Shown here: one piece after another, positions 11,041 to 21,409 of the stretch
Numbering within the stretch: position 1 is the stretch's first letter
Layout: each line of letters starts with the position of its first letter
Assembly: GCA_964016985.1 (NCBI GenBank)
Contig: OZ024836.1
Span: forward strand, 38,312,803 to 38,376,802
DNA from: Anodontia alba
Taxonomy: Eukaryota > Mollusca > Bivalvia > Lucinida > Lucinidae
DNA length: 64,000 bases
Reading direction: 5' to 3'
The notes under the pieces: model-generated
Databases searched by the model: none
Told to the model about the DNA's origin: nothing
What the model saw: the letters and a program-made list of their open reading frames with translations, nothing else
Program-made: the position numbers and the translations under genes

Positions 11041-11491
11041 GGTGTTACGCTAATAGTCTTGGCGCAATTTATGACATAATGTAAAAAAATGTCTCATCAA
11101 AGCCCGCAATTAGTCTGCATAGCAACGCATTGCTGTTTAAAATTGTCACTGTTCGCCAGTTCAGTATTTAAACTAACAACATAGGCTGCCCTGACTGACC
11201 TTGATTGATTAGTCCAGTCAGTAAGCCCAATTCTCTGGAGTATAGTACTATCTTTTCTTTTAAAGAGATTTTTATTGCGTGGACATTTTCTACTATCTGG
11301 CCCAGACAGAATGGAGTTTAATCTGCCTGGTATCAGATAGACAACATATTATTGTTCGGGTGGGTTTAGTTTGAATACTTGTCTCATGGACTGGTGCATG
11401 TCTATGACTGGCCTGGATGGTCAAAAACTCACGATTTTCACAGAACTGTTCGTTTATTCAACAGGGTCATTTCGCACAATTTAACAACATA

Positions 11492-11840
11492 TGGTCGAAC
11501 CTCAATTGCTCGAACATCTTCGGGGCCATAGAAATTTGTTCTAGATATGGGTATTTCGAGCCACTGAAGGTTAACCATAGCGTCAGGTTAGGAGACAAAT
11601 GGAAACAATTAATGGATGTTTTCTCGATCTTCTATAAAATAATGGTTTGTTGAGTGTACTCATTAGAACTGCCTCGATAAGGCGATTCCAATTATTACAC
11701 ACAGTATACATTTTGATGAGAAAATAGGAAAAACATATTGTTTTCTTTAGCTGTCGGAAGAAATTCCTACGGACTCAGAACGAGTTCGAATTAACCATGG
11801 TAAACAAGTCATCGGTGTTCGAGTCATTGAGGTTTTACTG
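11492..11840. mobile_element. TA-flanked MITE carrying an HP280 remnant
   Basis: The left end 'tggtcgaacctcaattgctc' and the right end 'gagtcattgaggttttactg' are imperfect inverted repeats (CAGTAAAACCTCAATGACTCGAA type). TA flanks both ends, at 11490-11491 and 11841-11842. This is the pattern of a non-autonomous pogo/Tc1-like element. The middle (11648-11743) is occupied by a degraded HP280 hairpin. There is no transposase frame. Confidence 0.65.
11648..11743 (+). mobile_element. Degraded HP280 fragment inside a MITE
   Basis: 'gtactcattagaactgcctc' and 'ataaggcgattcc' match the HP280 hairpin with many substitutions. The following 'gatgagaaaataggaaaaa' matches the right flank 'gagcagaaataagaaaaa'. 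It appears to be an old insertion within the surrounding TA-flanked element. Confidence 0.5.
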
Positions 11841-11942
11841 TACTTGTTTTGATCACTGTATTTGCATTGCATGCCGTATTTACTACCCTAAGTATTTGGA
11901 CAGACAGAGCTGAACAAACAATCTAGGCCCACATCACTTTTT

Positions 11943-12300
11943 GCGGTGGTCGCGGTGGTAGTCTTACTTTTTGTTGCTTTGTGGTTTATTCTACGAGGCG
12001 ATTTGTTTTAAGACTTGCCTTATGTTATTTTGTTCGTGTGTTTTTTCTGTTTTTTTAGCATTGCGATTACCTCGTTTTGGGAAGAGAGAGCTACGTAATC
12101 TGAGTGTTTTTCTTACGTTTGTTCGATTTGCGCTTGTTTGGTTTTGTCTGTTTCCTCTTCCTCTTGGTGTCTGAGAAGGGCAGCGGCTTGTGGCTGTGGC
12201 ACTCCCTGGACTTTTCTCTTACCTTTTTGTGTGGGTTTGTGGATGCTCGCTGCGGGGCCTCTTTCATGCTTTGTCCTGATCGTTGTCTTGTGTTCTGTTG
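11943..12300 (+). repeat. Dispersed family G, copy
   Basis: This copy shares 'gctttgtggtttattctacg', 'gcgattacctcg', 'gggaagagagagct' and 'tggcactccctggacttttc' with the copies at 12673, 33966 (reversed), 42600 (reversed) and 55147. Translated frames are leucine/phenylalanine-rich and differ in frame and stops between copies, so I do not regard them as protein genes. The class of the element is unknown. Confidence 0.7.
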
Positions 12301-12306
12301 TGTTGA

Positions 12307-12559
12307 CATCACGATAATCCCTACTTTTATATAGTAAAACTGGGGTTTACAGGGGTATACATTATTTTTCTTATTTTGCTAAAAATACATAGATTGTGGG
12401 TACTCGATAGAACCGCCTCGCCGAGGCGGTTGTAACGGGTACCCACAATCTATGTTTTGAGCAGGAATATAAAAAATATCAGATTTTTTTTTATCTGAAA
12501 ATTTCCCCCTTTTTGTTGTAAAATTTTCAGTATATTTGAATAGGAGTGTTTTCATAATG
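12307..12559 (-). mobile_element. HP280 copy with internal deletion
   Basis: The left end 'catcacga' runs straight into 'taatccctacttttatatag', so about 25 bp of the usual end is missing. The hairpin and the other end ('gaataggagtgttttcataa') are present. The hairpin arms show two mismatches (CTCGATAG against TGTAACGGG). Confidence 0.85.
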
Positions 12560-12672
12560 AGTGGCTCGTGTCTAGTATTGTGATCCCTTATTGGAGAAGT
12601 GGGATCTGGTTGTTTTGTTTTTCTTTGGTTTGTGGCTTAAAAGTGCTTTAAACCCCCCGAGGGTTTACTCTA

Positions 12673-12975
12673 CTGACCGTTCTTAGGCGGTGGTTCCGGT
12701 GTTAGTCTTATTCTTTGTCGCTTTGTGGTTTATTCTACGAAGCGATTTGTTGTATGTCTTTCCGGCCTTGTGTCATTTTGTTCTTGTGTTTTCAGTCCTT
12801 TTAGTATTGCGATTACCTCGCTTGGGGAAGAGAGAGCTAATCTTAGTGCTTTTCGTACGTTTGTTCGATTTGTGCTTGTTTGGATTTGTCGGTTTTCTCT
12901 TCCTCTTGGGGTCTGGGAAGGGCTGCGGTTTGTGATTGTGGCACTCCCTGGACTTTTCTCTTACCTTTTTTGTGT
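12673..12975 (+). repeat. Dispersed family G, fuller copy
   Basis: The copy starts with 'tgaccgttcttaggcggtgg', a head also seen reversed at about 42905-42930 and again at 47512. It runs through 'attgcgattacctcgcttgg' to 'gactttctctt'-like sequence ending in 'cttaccttttttgtg'. The T-run at this end is matched by poly(A) at the same end of the reversed copies (42600). No inverted-repeat ends are visible. Confidence 0.75.
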
Positions 12976-13324
12976 ACTGTCTGTCAATGATTTGTTCGCT
13001 ATTCTACAAAATGTCATTGGTAGGCTTTGATCTATTGTTTTGGTTAATCCTGGACATCTTTTCTTTACTATTCTATGGATATCGGACCCTTACCTTTATA
13101 TCCCGAAGCAGCAAAATTACAAAACAAATATATAAAGAAATATTGAACGTACAGATTAGTACGAAAGCAGAAAGTAAAGCGGGCAGCGATTGATGGCGAT
13201 ACCAACAATGCTTGCATATGTACAATAAAACATGGTACCAATCAACACAACATAAATTAAAGCTGGCAGTTTTACAAACAAGACAAGACAAAAGTCTTGT
13301 CAACAATTACAGAATTACGGCGCC

Positions 13325-13700
13325 TGGTCTGGTGTACACTATTTGTTCAGGCCTTTCAGTCCGAAAACTGTATGTACTGCGAGTTCTTTCATAAGTTGAT
13401 GGATGAAAAGGACATGTCCTGAGATCCAATTAGAATCACCCACCTATGTGATTCTAATGATTCCACACCATACGAGCCGCAAGGTCAGAAAACGCACCTT
13501 CGGACACATGCGCCCAGCGAAGATTCAGATCAGACTGCGCATTCGCGCAGTCTGATCAGAATCTTCGCTTGGTGCATGTCGGATGGCCAAGGATGCAGTT
13601 TCTTCGTACGGTCAACGAAGACTCTGATCAGACTGCGCTGACGCGTAGACTTATTTGAGTCTTAGATGGGCACACATGTCAGAAGGTACGTTTTTCTCAC
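13325..13700. repeat. Family B with long TGATCAG palindrome
   Basis: 13345-13370 has the 'gttcaggcctttcagtccga' piece. At 13517-13566 a near-perfect 50-bp palindrome reads 'cgaagattcagatcagactg', then a 'cgcattcgcg' centre, then the complement ending 'agaatcttcg'. Further B words follow to 'agaaggtacgtttttctcac'. It is not coding. Confidence 0.7.
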
Positions 13701-13911
13701 GTTACGGCCCACATGTTTTCGTACAGAATTCAGAATTATTATTTGTTTTTGATATTCTGATCTGCTTAATATTATTTGAATAGAATAAAGATACCTGTTA
13801 TATCCGCAAAGATAATCGATTTTCTATTTATTCTTTAGCCTTTTTGTACCAAGCAAATATAATTTTAACAGACATCTATTTTTTTTTTTATATTTTTTTC
13901 GGAGAAAAATG

Positions 13912-13970
13912 TCTTGACATTTCATGTGAATCGACTGCTTGACAGTCGATTCACATGAAATGCCAGGACT
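13912..13970. repeat. Fold-back hairpin (ATTTCATG family)
   Basis: The arms 'acatttcatgtgaatcgact' and 'agtcgattcacatgaaatg' are complementary around a CTTGAC centre. A second hairpin with related outer words ('cttgacatttcatgcaaatt') lies at 46937-47022, and half-copies are near 13996 and 52562. Confidence 0.75.
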
Positions 13971-14114
13971 TACTATCGTTGTATATACAAGAAGACGATT
14001 CACATGAAATGCAAAGACTAATTTCCTTTGAATAATAAAACAAAATCAGAATGTCGTCTGACGCAGTGTATTTTGCGCTTTATGGATTAATAAAACATTA
14101 TCATTATATAGCTA

Positions 14115-15193
14115 TAAATATTGAAAGACTAAAAACTATGCGATAAAATCCAAGTGTAGTGAAAATTGTCTAAAATGGTTCGAGTCCTACCTAACAAACA
14201 GAACGCAACGCGTTTCATTAAATAATAATGTATCTGAACCTGAACATGTAACATGTGGTGTTCCTCAAGGTTCTGTATTAGGACCTTTATTATTCTTACT
14301 TTTTATTAATGATTTGCCATTAGTGTTAAAGAACTCAGCAAAAGTTGACCTATATGCTGATGGCACCACTATTTATGATGTGCAATGTAATACAGATCAG
14401 CTTGAATCCAATCTACAAATTTCATTAAATGCACTTCATGTTTGGTGTAGACAAAATGGCATGGTTTTAAATACCGAGAAAACAAATGTTATGTTGATTA
14501 CTAGCAGACAGAGAAGAAGCAACTTACAAAATCCCAATTTATCTCTGAGATACAATGAAATTGACATCAAAATGACAACTATCAGCAAAATACTGGGTGT
14601 TAAAAATGAAAATTTGTTGTGGAATAATCAGCTTCTCCACGTTTCCAAAAATGTATCTTCTTATTTATGGCTACTTGGCAAAATGCGGCAGTATTTATCC
14701 AAAGAACATAGACTGTTATTTTATAATGCTTTACATTAAGCCGCATCTAGAGTATTGCAGTACGGTTTGGTCTAATACGTCGAATAGCAATATAAGTAAA
14801 ATAAATACATTACAAAGACGGGCTTGTAAATTAATCCTGTCGCAAACTTATAATGGTTTTCACGAAGCGCTTCAAAGGTTAGATATTCTGTCATTTGATC
14901 AGACTGTATTTCTTAACAAAGCTAAAATTATGTACATTATTTATAACAATTTGGCACCAACCTATTTACAGGAGTTATTCCAAATGCGCGATGTGAATCT
15001 CGATAATACGGCGTCTAATTTAAGATCTGTGACTCACAAGAATTACTTATTGCCACAACCAAAATGCAATTTATTCAAAGGTAGTTTATCATACTCAGGC
15101 GTTGTGGTTTGGAACAGCATCCCCATTGACATAAAAAATTCAAAATCACTGGACATTTTTATAAAGCAGTGTACTGATTGGATTAAAGGTTAA
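14115..15193 (+). pseudogene. LINE reverse transcriptase, broken
   Basis: In frame with 14314, the text upstream reads WFESYLTNRTQRVSLNN, then CGVPQGSVLGPLLF (RT motif B region). The catalytic box is YADG at 14353-14364 where YADD is expected, so the second catalytic aspartate is lost. Downstream comes a thumb-like region with WCRQNGMVLNTEKT and KILGV. The frame breaks near 14730 and resumes in a frame shifted by one base with KPHLEYCSTVW and LQRRACKLIL, ending WIKG* at 15193. The start is unclear because frames are mixed before 14150. It would reverse-transcribe its own RNA at a nicked target if intact. This copy is dead. Confidence 0.85.
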
Positions 15194-15280
15194 TAATCAT
15201 TTTATAACATATACTTGCCTCCGTCGTCAGTAATTCAGAACTTCGAATACGTATATTGTATTTGCTTTTTTATAATGAAT

Positions 15281-15311
15281 CTCACTCTCTCTTTCTCTCT
15301 CTCTCTCTCTT
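15281..15311. repeat. (CT)n microsatellite
   Basis: A short CT-rich run with a few T interruptions lies inside the 3' region of the LINE. Confidence 0.85.
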
Positions 15312-15487
15312 GCTTGCTTGTTGTCATGTTGTATGTATATGCTACATGCTATCCTTAATCAGTCATAGCTACTACATTTACGCATCCATATGCCCTGGCA
15401 TAGTTTTCTATTGGAATAGTGACACAAGATAAAGATACTTTTTGTCCTCTGTGAGAACGCTCTCAAATGCGCATGCCTATTCATCTA

Positions 15488-15771
15488 ACGGAGGCGGCCC
15501 CCCGTAGCACAGTTGATAGGAGAGTTGACTTTTAATCCATTATGTCTCTCACCGTTGTGGTTCGAGCCTCGCTCGGGTGACATGTGGGAAACCCAAGTTC
15601 TGCTTACGAAAGGTCAGGTGTTTTTTTTTTTTGTTTTTTTTTTCCCGGGTTCTCCGGTTTACGCTCACTTTTGATGAACTCCGGTTTACGCTCACTTTTG
15701 ATGAACGATCGGCTCGATATAAGTGAATATTCTTGAAAGGGCCGTAAAACCCCAATCAAAAAAAAAAAAAA
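15488..15771 (+). mobile_element. Second SINE type, inserted in a LINE 3' region
   Basis: The tRNA-like head carries 'gtagcacagttgatagga' (A-box-like) and 'tggttcgagcc' (B-box-like). The tail is 'gaaagggccgtaaaacccca' followed by poly(A). The target duplication TCATCTA is at 15481-15487 and 15772-15778. In the body, a roughly 26-bp segment 'ctccggtttacgctcacttt'+'tgatgaa' is repeated twice in tandem at about 15654-15706. The head and body differ from the 7241 SINE, but the GGGCCGTAAAACC tail word is shared. Confidence 0.85.
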
Positions 15772-16029
15772 TCATCTAGTGGAGCTAGATGTCTGATTAT
15801 CTTCGTTGTCTGGTCAATTTGCTTCATGTCTGCGAGCAGGCAGTTGCTCCTTGGGCCTTTGCTGGTCGCATATACCATAAGTACCATTATCTCGTGCACC
15901 GCTCCATTTTAATCATTGTTTTAAATAACTTGTATGTAATTTTATGTATGTAGTTTTGTTGAGGGCCCCAAGGAGATTGGTAAAACCAATTGGGCTACCC
16001 TCGTAAAATAAAGAATTTACTTACTTACT

Positions 16030-16830
16030 AGGATCAAGCATGCTGATATCGCACGATATCGGCACGCCTACTTGATATCGGCACGCTTAATCAGATGCCT
16101 TCGAATGTTACCGTTATATGACATATGATATCGCACTAGTGCAAAAATGATATCGCTTTTGTAATATCGATTTCGCATATGTTTTTAGAATCGCATTCAG
16201 ACAAGGAATTTTCACAGAACTTTGTCTATCAAGCATTTAATCGAGCAGAACTATTTATAGCTATATAATAAATGGTTTTATTGTCCTTCGATGTCCGAAC
16301 TCGGGACAATATTCACCAATATTAGTGCAATAACCCTTTAGTGTTACAAAGTCCGTACAGAAATTACTGATGCTCTTGGCCAGGCTGCGCGGATGAATGG
16401 GCTGGTAAGGACCCGCCCATCCGGACTGGCGAAATGTATGGGCTGCACGGTTATGTGCTCATATAGGCAGATGCAGGTTAAGGAAAAAATACAACACCAT
16501 GTGCAGAGCAAACGTCTTGACATGACTGAAATCATATAAAGCAAACTTCTCAACAACATAACTGAAATGCTGCTGACTGGAAGGTTAAATCAAACTCAAA
16601 CAAATACACAAAGCAAATGAACAACAGTCACAGTTACATTACCCGGAAAGACGTTTTTGTTTGGCATGCTATCAGAAATGAAAAAAAATGTTTGCTCTGA
16701 CTGACCATATCTTACCATTAGAAATAGTATAAGTTGTCCAGGAAGTGCTAAAAAAGAGTAATGACACCAAGAAAAAGAATAAACAAACTACGACGAGCGG
16801 TAAACACGTTATAAGCGGATGAAAGCAAAG
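16030..16830. other. Unassigned AT-rich sequence
   Basis: At 16040-16170 'gatatcg' recurs several times ('gatatcggcacgc' twice) without a fixed period. No gene was recognised. Confidence 0.4.
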
Positions 16831-16835
16831 CAACC

Positions 16836-17073
16836 AGCTCTCTTTCTCCTAGACTGGCTCCAGCCTCCGTGAATAATTTTTTTTCTTATAATCCTGTTTG
16901 ATAATCCACTAAAATAAAACCAAAATGATATCATGACTATAAAGGCTGGTCTAGTGACCAGACTTTATAGTCATGATATTATATTGGTTTCATTTCAGTG
17001 GATTATCAAACAGGTTTGTACAAAAAATGTCACTGGAGGCTGGAGCCAGTCTTTTTTTTTCAAGCGGAGAGAT
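16836..17073. mobile_element. Long fold-back element (about 238 bp)
   Basis: The left arm ('gactggctccagcctcc', 'cctgtttgataatccact', 'tgatatcatgactataaag') is the reverse complement of the right arm ('ctttatagtcatgatatta', 'gtggattatcaaacagg', 'ggaggctggagccagtc'), with small differences in the T-runs. The axis lies near 'ctggtctagtgaccag' at about 16952. Both halves span over 100 bp, so nearly the whole element is one inverted repeat. I saw no other copy. Confidence 0.85.
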
Positions 17074-17175
17074 CAAAAAACATTTCTTCTTTTTCTGTGG
17101 CTGTGCTTTTTTTTTAAATTAGTAGAGTTTTAAACAAATTGATAGAACAAATCCCTTTTGTGCATATGTATTTAC

Positions 17176-17219
17176 CATTACGAAAACACACCTATTCAAA
17201 TAAGCAGAAAAATTCACCT

Positions 17220-17255
<36 letters not shown>

Positions 17256-17475
17256 GAAAATTTTCAGATATTTTTCATATTTCTGCCAAAAACATAGATT
17301 GTGGGTACTCGTTAGAACCGTCTCGGTGAGGCGGTTCTTACGAGTACCCTCAATCTATGATCTATGTTTTTGAGCAGAAATAATAATGTATACTCCTGTA
17401 AACCCCAGTTTTACTATACATGTATAAAAGTTGGGTTCAAGGGGATAAAAGTTATACAGACATGTTTTTGTGATG
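17176..17475 (+). mobile_element. HP280 copy with poly(A) expansion
   Basis: The ends 'cattacgaaaacacacctat' and 'catgtttttgtgatg' are intact. The CACCTCCAAAAACTG stretch has grown into a run of about 32 A at 17221-17252. The right arm has a short duplication of 'atctatg' (17355-17370). Confidence 0.9.
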
Positions 17476-17533
17476 CAATAAAAGATTTTGTATTGACTCA
17501 TGACAAACCTTCAAACCTTTACAAATACAATCC

Positions 17534-17625
17534 TAGCGGGCACACAACGTTGAAACAACGTCGATTCATCATTATTTCAACGTCTTGACGTAAAATCGAA
17601 GTTTTTTTCAACGTTGCGTAAGTGA
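17534..17625. repeat. Fold-back family K (CAACGTTGAAAC), copy
   Basis: 'ctagcgggcacacaacgttg' begins a segment of repeated inverted CAACGT/ACGTTG words, ending 'tttcaacgttgcgta'. Related copies are at 31020-31107 and 49152-49260. Confidence 0.55.
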
Positions 17626-18256
17626 TAGGCATGTTTTGTTTCTTTATATATAGCTCGGAATACGGCGAGTTTGTGCAGCATGCAATGATCCATTGTTACA
17701 TTCGTAAACATCCAAACGAACAGAATTCTAAATTTGCTTGTAAGTCAATGGTAGTTTCGCCAGGTTACAGCACCCATTCAGTTTGCATAACTGACATAGT
17801 AACTCAGCCGCAAATTGAGCAAAGGGCCTTTTAAGCATATCCGGGCAATAAAGATCCGGGTCATCCTGCTCCTCCGTGCAGTCTGATGCGTGTCATCGTA
17901 GTCAGCTTACAACCACTAACTCCGTTTGAACGTTAACTCATCTTCTTTTTATGACATAAAGGAACTGGATTTCAAGGCTCGTTATTGGCAACTCGCAATT
18001 TCCAGACACCAACAGCCACACTTGAACTTAACTACACAGTCGAACCATCAAGTTAAACACTTCAGATGTCGTGCACATACCGTTTTTAACATATATATTC
18101 AGGAAGTCATGTCTAGGCAGACAAAGTAGACCAAATCAAAAGGAGAGATCCGAACATACATGTTTTAGACCCAAATCAAAAGAAGCAATTTGACCATCGC
18201 CCACAAGGGTTGCCATGTTGTGACATTTAGAACATCACCTTTCCACATTAGTCGCA

Positions 18257-18545
18257 ATGTGTGAAAACGTACCTTTTGAATGCGCCCAGTGAAGATTGTG
18301 ATCAGACTGTGATAATTCCCAGGCTTATCTTAATCTTCGCTAGAAGGTACGTTTTTTACGTTGCGACACATTTTAACTCTTTTGGCGCCAAATTTCAGAC
18401 TACATTTGTCCACTGCTTTGTCTTTTTTTTTTCAAACAAACTATCGATTAGAAAGAAGTTTATATGTAAAGTTGAAAGCCGTCTCATCTGGATCCACAAT
18501 GTTTGCAAAAGCCTATTATTATCGCCTGTGGCAGTGAAAGAGTTA
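18257..18545. repeat. Family B copy followed by family I copy
   Basis: 'aaaacgtaccttttgaatgc', 'gtgaagattgtgatcagact' and 'agaaggtacgttttttacgt' mark family B (18257-18385). 'gtctcatctggatccacaat', closing with 'gcagtgaaagagttaag' (to 18545), matches 'gtctcatctggatctgcact' near 39915, called family I. Confidence 0.5.
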
Positions 18546-18568
18546 AGATATGTACTCTGAAATGTTCC

Positions 18569-18783
18569 GACCTCGAGGTTATAAAATATTTTTCATGCTC
18601 AGCTCAGCTGAGCATGAATTTTGTCATGCTATTAAATCTCAAATTACTAACAATTGCAAATTACTTATTGCTAAACATTGCTGAGCATGAAAATTTCTCT
18701 GCCAAAACATAATATTTATTAGCAGAAAAATTTTCATGCTCAGCTGAGTCGAGCACGAAAAAAGTTTTATAACCTCGGGGCCT
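18569..18783. mobile_element. Fold-back MITE with GCTCAGCTGAGC inner repeats
   Basis: The ends 'cctcgaggttataaaa' and 'ttttataacctcgggg' are inverted. Inside, 'ttcatgctcagct' type words appear three times and in both directions around 'gccaaaacataatatttatt'. I saw no second copy. There is no open frame of interest. Confidence 0.65.
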
Positions 18784-18789
18784 GGTATC

Positions 18790-19590
18790 CGAATATTCAA
18801 AGTAAATACTGTGTACGATTTTGCGCAGATCACTTCATCGAAATTTTCTTCGACAGTACAAGTTTCGCTGAACAAATTTCTTTGTTAACAGACTCCTGGA
18901 AGCCAGCCTACTGATGCTCTCTGCTTCCTAACTCAGCATGCAGCTTCAAGACAGATAGGCAAAAACCTATTGAAGTATCTAATTAATCCTTGGCAAATAG
19001 TTGACCTGTGATTTAAATCACAAAAAAGAGAGAAATTTGCATTTGGCAAGGATGCTAACAACTCATAAATAATCTCATTCTTAACGTATTGGCATGTAAA
19101 AGGCTTTGTTTCATCTTTCGCATATTTATCATCTGGAATGTAGAGTAAAACTATATGTCCTTGAGCTATGAGAGTAGAGTTTCAACAGCGGAAGAAATTT
19201 CACTTCAGTTTCATAAAGGTTTTGAAAAAATAAAACACAAAGCGCTGAGAAAGCTGAATTGAAACGTATTTCTTTGAAGAAGTCTTATGAACTAATTTTG
19301 TATTTCTCTTAAGACATGCTCATTATCGTGTCAGATATCGGAATCAATGAATATTTATTATTTATCATAAGCCAATGATATAATATAAACATTGAAATTA
19401 TGTAATTTAATCATGAAAATAGATGATTTTGTGTAATGTTCGCAGTTCCCGAAATATAGGAAAATATAACCTTCTTCCGAGATCTGGGGCTTCTGGTTTC
19501 CAGCTGTTTTACGTAAAATAGAAAATTGAAACCAGAAGTCACATTCGACCGAAAAAAGTTATATTATTACCTATATTTGTCATATGAACA
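18790..19590. other. Unassigned AT-rich sequence
   Basis: No gene or recognised repeat. At 19486-19530 a short inverted pair ('cttctggtttccag' near 'gaaaccagaag') is visible. Confidence 0.4.
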
Positions 19591-19593
19591 GAC

Positions 19594-19760
19594 AAAAAAA
19601 AAAAAAAAAAAAAAACTTTCGTGGTAGTCATCGATAGGAAAATTGATCAACTTCTATGATGATCAATTTTCCTATCGATGACTACCATGATTTTTTTTTT
19701 TTTTTTTTTTTTAAGATGATCAATTTTCCTATCGATTACTACCGTGAAATTTTTTTTTAT
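19594..19760. repeat. Poly(A)-hairpin-poly(T) structure with third arm
   Basis: A run of A (19594-19614) is followed by 'gtggtagtcatcgatagg', then its complement after a 10-nt loop, then a T-run (19691-19712). A third copy of the arm ('gatgatcaattttcctatcg', 19714 onward) then ends in another T-rich run near 19750. The poly(A) and poly(T) tracts extend the stem, so the whole 19594-19712 segment could fold on itself. Confidence 0.85.
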
Positions 19761-19782
19761 TGTTTAAAGCAAACTACTTAAA

Positions 19783-19866
19783 ACGATATTGGACCGTTGT
19801 TGACCCGACAGGAACCCTGTCGGTCCGATAACGGTCCAATATAGATTTTAGCAGAATGCTAGCTGG
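19783..19866. repeat. Fold-back element, family L (copy 2)
   Basis: 'gatattggaccgttgttgac' and 'gtccgataacggtccaatat' are inverted around CCTGTCGG. The right end 'gcagaatgctagctgg' matches the copy at 58046. The left end is truncated. Confidence 0.65.
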
Positions 19867-19869
19867 ACT

Positions 19870-20637
19870 AATATCTCTTTCTAAAAGGCTCCAGCTTTCT
19901 TTCGGTTCAGGTTCTCTTCAATAACGTAATTTTATTATGTCTTATACTCACAGAAATATCGACTAATGTAAATCAAATTATCAAATAAATACAGATATAA
20001 ACTAATGTGGTAGGGTTGCATATGTTCATGATAAGGTCCGCTGTCAGACTATTGCGCGCTTTGCGTAAGTGATAAGAAGTCGAGTGAGTCTAAAGCTTCA
20101 AACCATACAGCAAACTGAGAAAGATTAAAGGGGTTGTGATTTGTGACACGCTACTTTAAAAAATGGGCAATCTAAATAATAAATACCATCTTTCGAAAAT
20201 CATAACTGTGCAGCAAAAGGATATTATAAGATCCGGCTGGCGAGTCCTGAGGCACCACCAAGGCGATATTGGCTCAACAGCTTTATATAGGTAAGTATGA
20301 AAACTGTGTTATAGAAATTGTAGAAGTATTAACCATAACATTATTAAAGCACTAAACGTGCAACAGATTTGAGTAGTATACTGTTTGCGTAATCCGAGTT
20401 ACAGGTTCGATCAGATATTCAGTAACATCGTAGTGGAATGGAACCATTGCTGTATTTGGCAGTGATGTAATACAATAGCAAGGACTTTGAATTCAAGATC
20501 TACTTTGCACTGTCTACATGTATAAAAGGCAGTATTTGCATTGCCAATTTTCAGACATTTTCAACAGCTTCATTGTGTCAAAATGGAAACTTGATAATTG
20601 ATGTGATATTTCGTCCTCTCATAATGTTTTCAGGATG

Positions 20638-20640
<3 letters not shown>
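19870..20640. other. Unassigned AT-rich sequence
   Basis: No gene or repeat family was recognised in this stretch. Confidence 0.4.
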
Positions 20641-20641
<1 letters not shown>

Positions 20642-20732
<91 letters not shown>

Positions 20733-20738
20733 CTTTAT
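20642..20738. repeat. (TA)n microsatellite
   Basis: About 40 uninterrupted TA units are followed by short imperfect ones. Assemblies often mis-size such runs. Confidence 0.97.
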
Positions 20739-20787
20739 ATATAAAGTAGAATTAAATTTGTATCTGAAAACCGCAGTTGATCATGTT

Positions 20788-20844
20788 TGTGTATGTGTGT
20801 GTGTGTGTGTGTGTAAGTGTGTGTGTGTGTGTAAGTGTGTGTGT
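20788..20844. repeat. (GT)n microsatellite, interrupted
   Basis: GT units are broken twice by AA ('gtgtaagtgt'). Confidence 0.95.
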
Positions 20845-21130
20845 AATGTATTTTGAAATGGAGATACAGTAAAGTTTTATGATGTGAGTTCAGTTCATCG
20901 TCGTCCGTCGCACTAAAACGGACATTTGAAGGTAAATTAATAAACTGCAGGTATCACTGCAATCACTGCACCTCTGTACCGAGTTCACATAAAGCGACAT
21001 GACCCGAACTGTTTGCAAGAAATAGAAACGAAACAGAGTTTGTAGGACACATTATCCACTTTAAAACCTTTATCTCAGAATATTTGTTTTGTGCTGATGC
21101 GTTTTAATATATCTTGTAATTGTTATAATT

Positions 21131-21408
21131 CATTATGAAAACACGCCTATTCAAATATATTGAAAATTTTACAGCCAAAAACAGGAAGATTTTCAGATAA
21201 AAAATCTGATATATTTCATATTTCTGCTCAAAACATAGATTGTGGGTACCCGTAAGAACCGCCTCCTCGAGGCGGTTCTAACGAGTACCCACAATCTATG
21301 TTTTTGAGCAGAATAAGAAAAATAATATATACCCCTGTAAACACCAGTTTTACTATATAAAACTGGGGTTTATGGGGGTCAAAATTATATAGGCGTGTTT
21401 TCGTGATG
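21131..21408 (+). mobile_element. HP280 copy
   Basis: A complete 278-bp copy with a modified hairpin tip (CCTCCTCGAGG) and one arm reading ACCCGTAAG against CTAACGAGT. Confidence 0.9.
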
Positions 21409-21409
21409 T

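Larger units (their letters stand above)
14060..16030 (+). mobile_element. 5'-truncated non-LTR retrotransposon
   Basis: Part of a LINE reverse transcriptase (14115-15193) is followed by a 3' UTR that resumes after an inserted SINE and ends with 'gggctaccctcgtaaaataa' and a (TTAC)n tail near 16015-16030. The 5' half with the endonuclease is missing, as is common for LINE copies. The RT wording is of the CR1/L2/jockey kind, but the clade cannot be settled by eye. Joining the ORF to this tail is an inference from position, orientation and the similar tail at 2.7 kb. Confidence 0.7.

Noticed and set aside
12690..13030. Hydrophobic small membrane protein recurring at 12.7, 34.0, 42.6 and 55.2 kb
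   Set aside because: The frame and stops differ in each family G copy and the similarity is at DNA level, as expected of a dispersed repeat.
20642..20738. Origin-like or promoter TATA region
   Set aside because: It is a plain (TA)n microsatellite with no gene nearby.
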